This document shows positions 60,324 to 64,000 of a stretch of 64,000 bases of DNA, one piece after another. Both the position numbers and the translations under genes were made by a program. The first letter of the stretch is position 1; each line of letters starts with the position of its first letter. The notes under the pieces are model-generated. The model was given only the letters and a program-made list of their open reading frames with translations, was not told the origin of the DNA and searched no databases. Origin of the DNA: Dehalogenimonas sp. 4OHTPN (GTDB lineage Bacteria > Chloroflexota > Dehalococcoidia > Dehalococcoidales > Dehalococcoidaceae); the NCBI RefSeq assembly GCF_040448695.1, contig NZ_CP159307.1, positions 1,612,001 to 1,676,000 on the forward strand, read 5' to 3'.

Positions 60324-61142
60324 TTAGCCCAATTCAAGCCAAGCACCATAGATCTCCTTGCGCGAGAGGCCGCTGTCCGATGCCACTTCGTCGACCGCGT
60401 CCCTGGCGGTAATTCCCTTCGCTTTCATCAACCGCAGCCGGTTAATGACGGTCTCGTCGAGCACCGGCTCTCGCTCGGCCGTTTTCGCGCCTTCGACCAC
60501 CAGGACAAACTCTCCTCGAGGCTCGGTGAAATGTTCGAGCGCTTCCGACAACCGGCCGCGGAAGACCTCCTCGTGGAGCTTGGTCAGCTCGCGGCAGACA
60601 GCCGCTTTGCGGTCGCTCAGCGACTCGATCAGGGCCGCGAGTGTCGCCCGCAGCCGGTGCGGCGCCTCCAGAAAGACCAGCGTCGCCTGGTCAGCCGCCA
60701 GCTTCGCCAGCACTGCCGAGCGCTCTCCGGCCTTTCTCGGCAGGAAGGCGACGAACCTGAACTCCGCGGCGGGTAGGCCGGATACCGAGAGCGCCGCCAT
60801 GACCGCCGAAGGTCCCGGCACTGCTTCTACCAGGAAACCCCGGCCGATAGCCGCGGCGATTAGTTCGGCCCCCGGATCGGCGATACCTGGCGTGCCGGCG
60901 TCCGATACCAGCGCCACATCGCCTTTTTCGAGCTGGCCGAGGATATAATCCAGCTTGGACAGCTTGTTATGCTCGTAATAGCTGGTCAGCGCCTTTTTAA
61001 TGCCCAATGCGTTTAGAAGCTTCAGGGTGCGGCGGGTGTCTTCGGCGGCGATGAGGCTGGCATCCCTGAGCACCCGCATGGCTCGGACGGTGATGTCTTC
61101 GAGGTTGCCGATAGGCGTGGCCACCACGTAGAGCGTCGGCAC
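60324..61142 (-). CDS. rsmI: 16S rRNA 2'-O-ribose C1402 methyltransferase
   Basis: A 272-residue SAM-dependent methyltransferase: YVVATPIGNLEDIT, AEDTRRTLKLL, YYEHNKLSKLD, VSDAGTPGIADPG, PGPSAVMAALSVSGL and the ETHK-like EAPHRLRATLAAL. RsmI methylates the 2' oxygen of C1402 in 16S rRNA. I chose GTG because GGAGGTAACC stands just before it; a TTG upstream would add seven residues. The C-terminal MKAKGITARDAVDEVA is the usual helical domain. Confidence 0.93.
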   Translation of the reverse strand: MPTLYVVATPIGNLEDITVRAMRVLRDASLIAAEDTRRTLKLLNALGIKKALTSYYEHNKLSKLDYILGQLEKGDVALVSDAGTPGIADPGAELIAAAIGRGFLVEAVPGPSAVMAALSVSGLPAAEFRFVAFLPRKAGERSAVLAKLAADQATLVFLEAPHRLRATLAALIESLSDRKAAVCRELTKLHEEVFRGRLSEALEHFTEPRGEFVLVVEGAKTAEREPVLDETVINRLRLMKAKGITARDAVDEVASDSGLSRKEIYGAWLELG

Positions 61143-61184
61143 GGTTACCTCCGGCCCGGACAACAGGGTGTTACGGCGGGCAAA

Positions 61185-61901
61185 TTATTCGGCTTCGTCG
61201 GGATCTAAATCCGGTTCGGCTTCAGTTGACTCGGCCGCGGTAGCCGGCGGGCTGGACACGATAGCCGCCGCCCGCTCCCTGCCCCGCTTTTTTGGCTCAA
61301 GTTCGTCGACAACATTCCTGAGGGCGGCGGTATCGATCTTGTTGGCGTCAACGACGATGCCGGTGATGCCGCGGTCCCACAGCGCCTGGAGTTTGGCCTT
61401 ATTATAGATTACCGGTAACCGTAGCAGAAGCGGCTTGCCGCACAGGTCTGTCAGGCGCTGGACGAAGAGAAGATCGCGGTAGACCAGACTCTCGCCAAGC
61501 TCGGCTTCGGCTATGAAAGCCGCGGCGTCAAGGCCGCCCAGCGCTCGCAGCTGGCCGTCGGAGAGGTCGCCGCAGATCCGGAAAAGGCGCGCCATATCGT
61601 CAGCGGTGTCGATGATTGACCCGTCGAGATCGAGAACGATGAAATCGCAGCCGCTATGCTCGGTTTCCCGGCCGACGGCGCAACCTCGCAGCATGCCCGA
61701 TTTCTCGGTTTCGCAGCGGCAGGGAGCCGCCACCACCACAGCGTCGGCACCGGGGAGTTCAGTGCCCTTGACCATGCCCGAGGCCTCAGCCATGATGAAC
61801 AGGCGTGGTTTGGCGGCCTGGGCGTACTTGCCGAAACCCATCTGCGGTTTGCTGCCGCGGACGATCTTGTCGAGTTGTTCGCTGAATCGGTTTGCCATCA
61901 T
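61185..61901 (-). CDS. Hypothetical protein, 238 residues
   Basis: A soluble protein I do not recognise. It has NRFSEQLDKIVRG, a basic Arg/Lys-rich N-terminus, AGADAVVVAAPCRCE with two cysteines, GCDFIVLDLDGSIIDTADD and VIYNKAKLQALWDRGITGIVVDANKID, which look like alternating strand-helix units of a TIM-like or Rossmann-like domain, and a Pro/Ala/acidic tail. Start codons TTG, ATG, ATG stand in a row after AGGA. It is four to seven bases after the Rieske-like gene, so they form one unit. Confidence 0.55.
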   Translation of the reverse strand: MMANRFSEQLDKIVRGSKPQMGFGKYAQAAKPRLFIMAEASGMVKGTELPGADAVVVAAPCRCETEKSGMLRGCAVGRETEHSGCDFIVLDLDGSIIDTADDMARLFRICGDLSDGQLRALGGLDAAAFIAEAELGESLVYRDLLFVQRLTDLCGKPLLLRLPVIYNKAKLQALWDRGITGIVVDANKIDTAALRNVVDELEPKKRGRERAAAIVSSPPATAAESTEAEPDLDPDEAE

Positions 61902-61907
61902 CAAATC

Positions 61908-62303
61908 CTATACGATTTTAATCTCAAGCCGGCCGCCGTTCTCTTTAACTTGGTAGCGCTTGATATCATGTTTGGCCGGGCCGGATAACGGCTTGCCTTC
62001 ATAGCTGAACGTGGAATGGTTGACGCTGCAGCACTTGAGTTTGCCTTCCCCGGGTACCGGGTCTATCTTGCGGTGGCCGTGAGTGCAGCTGTTTTCGTAA
62101 GCGTAAAGCTTGTCATCGTCTCCGCGGACCACCAGGAACGGTTTAGCCAGTCCCTTGCCTCTCAAATAGACTCCCCCGCCTTTAATCGCTAGCTGCGGCG
62201 CCGCCTTCAGATCTATCCAGACCTTACCGTCGCTTTTCTCCCAGGCCGCCACGGCCAGGGGTTTGGTTTCACAGATACCCAGAATAGCTTTAAAGATACT
62301 CAC
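61908..62303 (-). CDS. Rieske-type iron-sulfur domain protein with atypical ligand spacing
   Basis: A 131-residue protein with the beta-sandwich pattern of a Rieske domain. The first box is CTHGHRKID; the second reads CCSVNHSTFSYEGKPLSGPA, where CxxxH replaces the usual CxxH, so the cluster could be bound by the preceding cysteine differently or be altered. The rest (FLVVRGDDDKLYAYEN, IKRYQVKENGG) is Rieske-like. Function is unknown; it lies upstream of an unknown gene in the same unit. Confidence 0.7.
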   Translation of the reverse strand: MSIFKAILGICETKPLAVAAWEKSDGKVWIDLKAAPQLAIKGGGVYLRGKGLAKPFLVVRGDDDKLYAYENSCTHGHRKIDPVPGEGKLKCCSVNHSTFSYEGKPLSGPAKHDIKRYQVKENGGRLEIKIV

Positions 62304-62319
62304 GCGACCTCCGAATCGG

Positions 62320-62394
62320 TGGAGCCAGCGAGAGGATTCGAACCTCCGGCCAGCGGTTTACGAAACCGCTGCTCTACCACTGAGCTACGCTGGC
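62320..62394 (-). tRNA. tRNA-Thr (CGT anticodon)
   Basis: A 75-base cloverleaf with encoded CCA. Acceptor GCCAGCG/CGCTGGC, D arm AGCTCAGTGGTAGAGC, anticodon loop TTTCGTAA giving CGT, and T loop TTCGAAT. It reads ACG threonine codons. Confidence 0.95.
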
Positions 62395-62451
62395 GTGTAA
62401 GCCGTAATTATAACTCAACAAAGGAAGCCCGAGCAATTGATGAAGGGCTGT

Positions 62452-62835
62452 TCAAATGCTGGCCACCGCACGCTGCAACCTGGTCTCGACCTCATCGGCC
62501 AGCGGTTTCAACGCCGGATTCCCGGTCATGCTCATGGCCAGGGTTGGCCGGATGGCCGACACAAAAACCGCCCCGCCGCCCTCGTAGACGATGACGTTGC
62601 ACGGCATGAACAACCCTATGTCACGCTCGGCCAGGAGCGCTTTGTGGGCGAACGGCGGATTGCAGGCGCCCAGGATGATATAGTTATCGAAATCAGTCCC
62701 CAGTTTTTCTTTAACCGTTTTTTTTACATCGATCTCAGTTATAACCCCAAAGCCTTCCTTCTTAAGTTCCGCCCTGACTTTAGAGACGACATCGTCAAAT
62801 GCACCCGTCACTCGTCTTTTATATCCGTATTCCAT
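62452..62835 (-). CDS. DUF302 domain protein
   Basis: A 127-residue DUF302 protein: YKRRVTGAFDDVVSKVRAELKKEGFGVITEIDV, YIILGACNPPFAHKAL, IGLFMPCNVIVYEG and the C-terminal helix. The family is common in anaerobes and of unknown role, with a conserved cysteine in GACNP and MPCN. I chose the ATG with GAGGAGGG upstream, 5 bases away; an upstream in-frame start lacks such a site. It lies between two tRNA regions. Confidence 0.85.
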   Translation of the reverse strand: MEYGYKRRVTGAFDDVVSKVRAELKKEGFGVITEIDVKKTVKEKLGTDFDNYIILGACNPPFAHKALLAERDIGLFMPCNVIVYEGGGAVFVSAIRPTLAMSMTGNPALKPLADEVETRLQRAVASI

Positions 62836-63013
62836 GTGAGCCCTCCTCAAGACAATAATACAGCGGCGGCGGCTGTATCAATAAATCTTAAGCGTTAAGG
62901 GGAGTAAACCGAAGGTCCAGTTCGATGCGCAAGTTGAAACGCGGTCTGAATAGCGGCTTCTGTCGGAGGAAGAAAAAGAACCGGTTGGATACAGGATCTT
63001 GTCTTGGCTATAT

Positions 63014-63090
63014 TGGTAGCGCATACGGGATTCGAACCCGTGATCTCTGCCTTGAGAGGGCAGCGTCCTAGGCCGCTAGACGAATGCGCC
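63014..63090 (-). tRNA. tRNA-Glu (CTC anticodon)
   Basis: A 77-base cloverleaf with encoded CCA. Acceptor GGCGCAT/ATGCGCT, anticodon loop CTCTCAA giving CTC, T loop TTCGAAT. It reads GAG glutamate codons and lies eight bases after the tRNA-Gln gene, so the two are cotranscribed. Confidence 0.94.
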
Positions 63091-63098
63091 CTGAAAAC

Positions 63099-63172
63099 TG
63101 GCTGGGGATCCAGGATTCGAACCTGGCCAAGCAGATCCAGAGTCTGCTGTCCTACCGCTAGACGAATCCCCA
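63099..63172 (-). tRNA. tRNA-Gln (CTG anticodon)
   Basis: A 74-base cloverleaf with encoded CCA, starting with T as glutamine tRNAs do. Acceptor TGGGGAT/ATCCCCA, anticodon loop CTCTGGA giving CTG, T loop TTCGAAT. First gene of the Gln-Glu tRNA pair. Confidence 0.94.
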
Positions 63173-63274
63173 GCGGTTCCGTGACGAGCGGAGGAGATTA
63201 TAGCCCAAATAGCTACACCACCGCAACCGCCCATACGGTCAACCGGTGGTGTAGACCCGATTAGATTGATGCCT

Positions 63275-63391
63275 TTAGGCGGGGTTATGATTCATGAAAC
63301 CCCAGAACAGGACATAGGAGATGCCGAAGGCCACGAAAGCCATACCGGCTATGACGGCAAGCGCTACCAGGTTATCAATCAAGCTTCGCAA
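63275..63391 (-). CDS. 38-residue single-helix membrane protein
   Basis: A 38-codon ORF with TTG start after GGAGGCGGACC. The product begins MRSLIDNLVALAVIAGMAF and continues with VLFWGFMNHN, one long hydrophobic helix and a polar end. The ribosome-binding site and clean stop support a small gene between the tRNA-Gln and rnc regions. No family is recognised. Confidence 0.55.
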   Translation of the reverse strand: MRSLIDNLVALAVIAGMAFVAFGISYVLFWGFMNHNPA

Positions 63392-63483
63392 GGTCCGCCT
63401 CCGAGACGTTAATGCCTATATAATACCCGCATCAGCCGTTATCGTCAAGGGTTTTAGACCTAAAGAATTAATACCATTTTCAA

Positions 63484-63512
63484 TTGACAACCGCCGGTCG
63501 CCCGTCTATCCT
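63484..63512 (+). promoter_or_regulatory. Promoter placed for leaderless rnc
   Basis: A perfect TTGACA (63484-63489), 17-base spacer and TATCCT (63507-63512), which ends six bases before the rnc ATG. Transcription is expected to start on the A of the ATG. Confidence 0.7.
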
Positions 63513-63518
63513 AGTTGA

Positions 63519-64000
63519 ATGGCCGACCTGGAACAAGTTCAATCCACCCTTGGCATCAAATTCAAAGATCCGGCACTTCTGGAACTGGCCTTGATCCACA
63601 GCTCCTTCATCAATGAACGCCCCGGCTCGGGACTGGTTTCCAACGAACGCCTGGAATTCCTGGGCGATGCCGTGCTTGGCCTGTACATCGCCGAAAAGCT
63701 TTACCTTGATTTCCCGAATGCCGATGAAGGCGAACTCACCCGGTTCCGCTCTCTCCTGGTGCGGCGGGAAACCCTGACCCGCCTGGCGGTCTCGCTGGAC
63801 CTGGGCGCTTTCCTTTATCTGGGCCGCGGCGAGGAGCAAAGCGGCGGCCGCGCCAAGCCGGCCAACCTGTCGCGGGCTTTGGAAGCGGTAATTGCGGCGG
63901 TATACCTTGACCAGGGTTGTGACCGCGCCGCCCGTTTCATCCATCGTCTGTTTGCCGGAGAACTCGAGCGCATCGAGACGCTGGCGAGCGTCGCCGACTC
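63519..64000 (+). CDS. rnc: Ribonuclease III, N-terminal part
   Basis: The reading frame from this ATG stays open to the window's right edge. It encodes the RNase III catalytic domain: LGIKFKDPALLELALIHSSF, the signature NERLEFLGDAVLGLYIAE, the EGELTRFRSLLV helix, and RALEAVIAAVYLDQG with the metal-binding glutamate. The double-stranded RNA-binding domain would follow outside. No Shine-Dalgarno precedes the ATG, and a promoter ends six bases before it, so translation appears leaderless. RNase III processes rRNA and other structured RNA. Confidence 0.93.
   Translation, partial: MADLEQVQSTLGIKFKDPALLELALIHSSFINERPGSGLVSNERLEFLGDAVLGLYIAEKLYLDFPNADEGELTRFRSLLVRRETLTRLAVSLDLGAFLYLGRGEEQSGGRAKPANLSRALEAVIAAVYLDQGCDRAARFIHRLFAGELERIETLASVAD

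Overview
The window is a high-GC (about 58-60 %, estimated by eye), gene-dense bacterial chromosome segment. It carries housekeeping genes (trpEGDCFBA, nadB-nadC, miaB, ndk, tsaE-tsaB, thiL, ftsH, metG, rsmI, rsfS, rnc, four tRNAs) mixed with genes I associate with Dehalococcoidia: adenosylcobinamide amidohydrolase next to cobalamin-domain radical SAM proteins, a GH3-family enzyme, DUF2178 with an XRE regulator, and many tiny membrane proteins. A Dehalogenimonas-like Chloroflexota member is my best inference; no rRNA or reductive dehalogenase gene is present to settle it. I see no phage, insertion sequence or CRISPR array.

Layout. 1-8.4 kb: small membrane and lipoproteins, an HExxH peptidase overlapping a D-Ala-D-Ala-ligase-like ATP-grasp gene, a 37-residue CxxC microprotein, a thioredoxin-fold lipoprotein with an in-frame TGA at the first redox cysteine (probable selenoprotein), SemiSWEET, Smr, glutaredoxin, DUF502, two cyclophilins and an AHSA1-like protein. 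8.5-12.9 kb: MoxR/DUF58/transglutaminase operon. 12.9-19.7 kb: complete reverse-strand trp operon behind a T-box leader with a UGG specifier. 19.7-24.8 kb: GNAT, DUF998, HTH proteins, a DUF2178/XRE pair and a polar amino-acid ABC transporter. 25-31.8 kb: two tandem B12-binding radical SAM proteins plus CbiZ, an AT-richer DUF7674-like/ADP-ribosylglycohydrolase pair, and a DUF2779 nuclease overlapping an Smr protein. 31.8-35 kb: a GH3/methyltransferase operon next to a winged-helix operon, with palindromic and AGTACT motifs between them. 35-39.7 kb: PilT and a large GGDEF/HD-GYP receptor. 39.8-43.8 kb: nadC, nadB, yajC, miaB. 44-50.8 kb: unknown coiled-coil protein, tRNA-Ser, rsfS, YkgJ-like protein, lipid kinase, ndk, a TsaB-HAD fusion, tsaE, thiL. 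51-57.3 kb: Cas4-like nuclease, second ATP-grasp, KamA-like aminomutase, endonuclease IV-like protein, ftsH. 57.4-64 kb: prenyl synthase, metG, zinc-ribbon protein, rsmI, unknown protein, atypical Rieske protein, tRNA-Thr/Glu/Gln, DUF302 protein and the start of rnc.

Two themes run across the window. First, many genes have a -10 hexamer only 6-8 bases before the start codon and no Shine-Dalgarno sequence, which suggests frequent leaderless transcription. Second, redox and cofactor biology is prominent (possible selenocysteine, B12 salvage, radical SAM). The most unusual item is the probable selenoprotein at 3965-4762, whose UGA is followed by a hairpin fitting the bacterial SECIS pattern.
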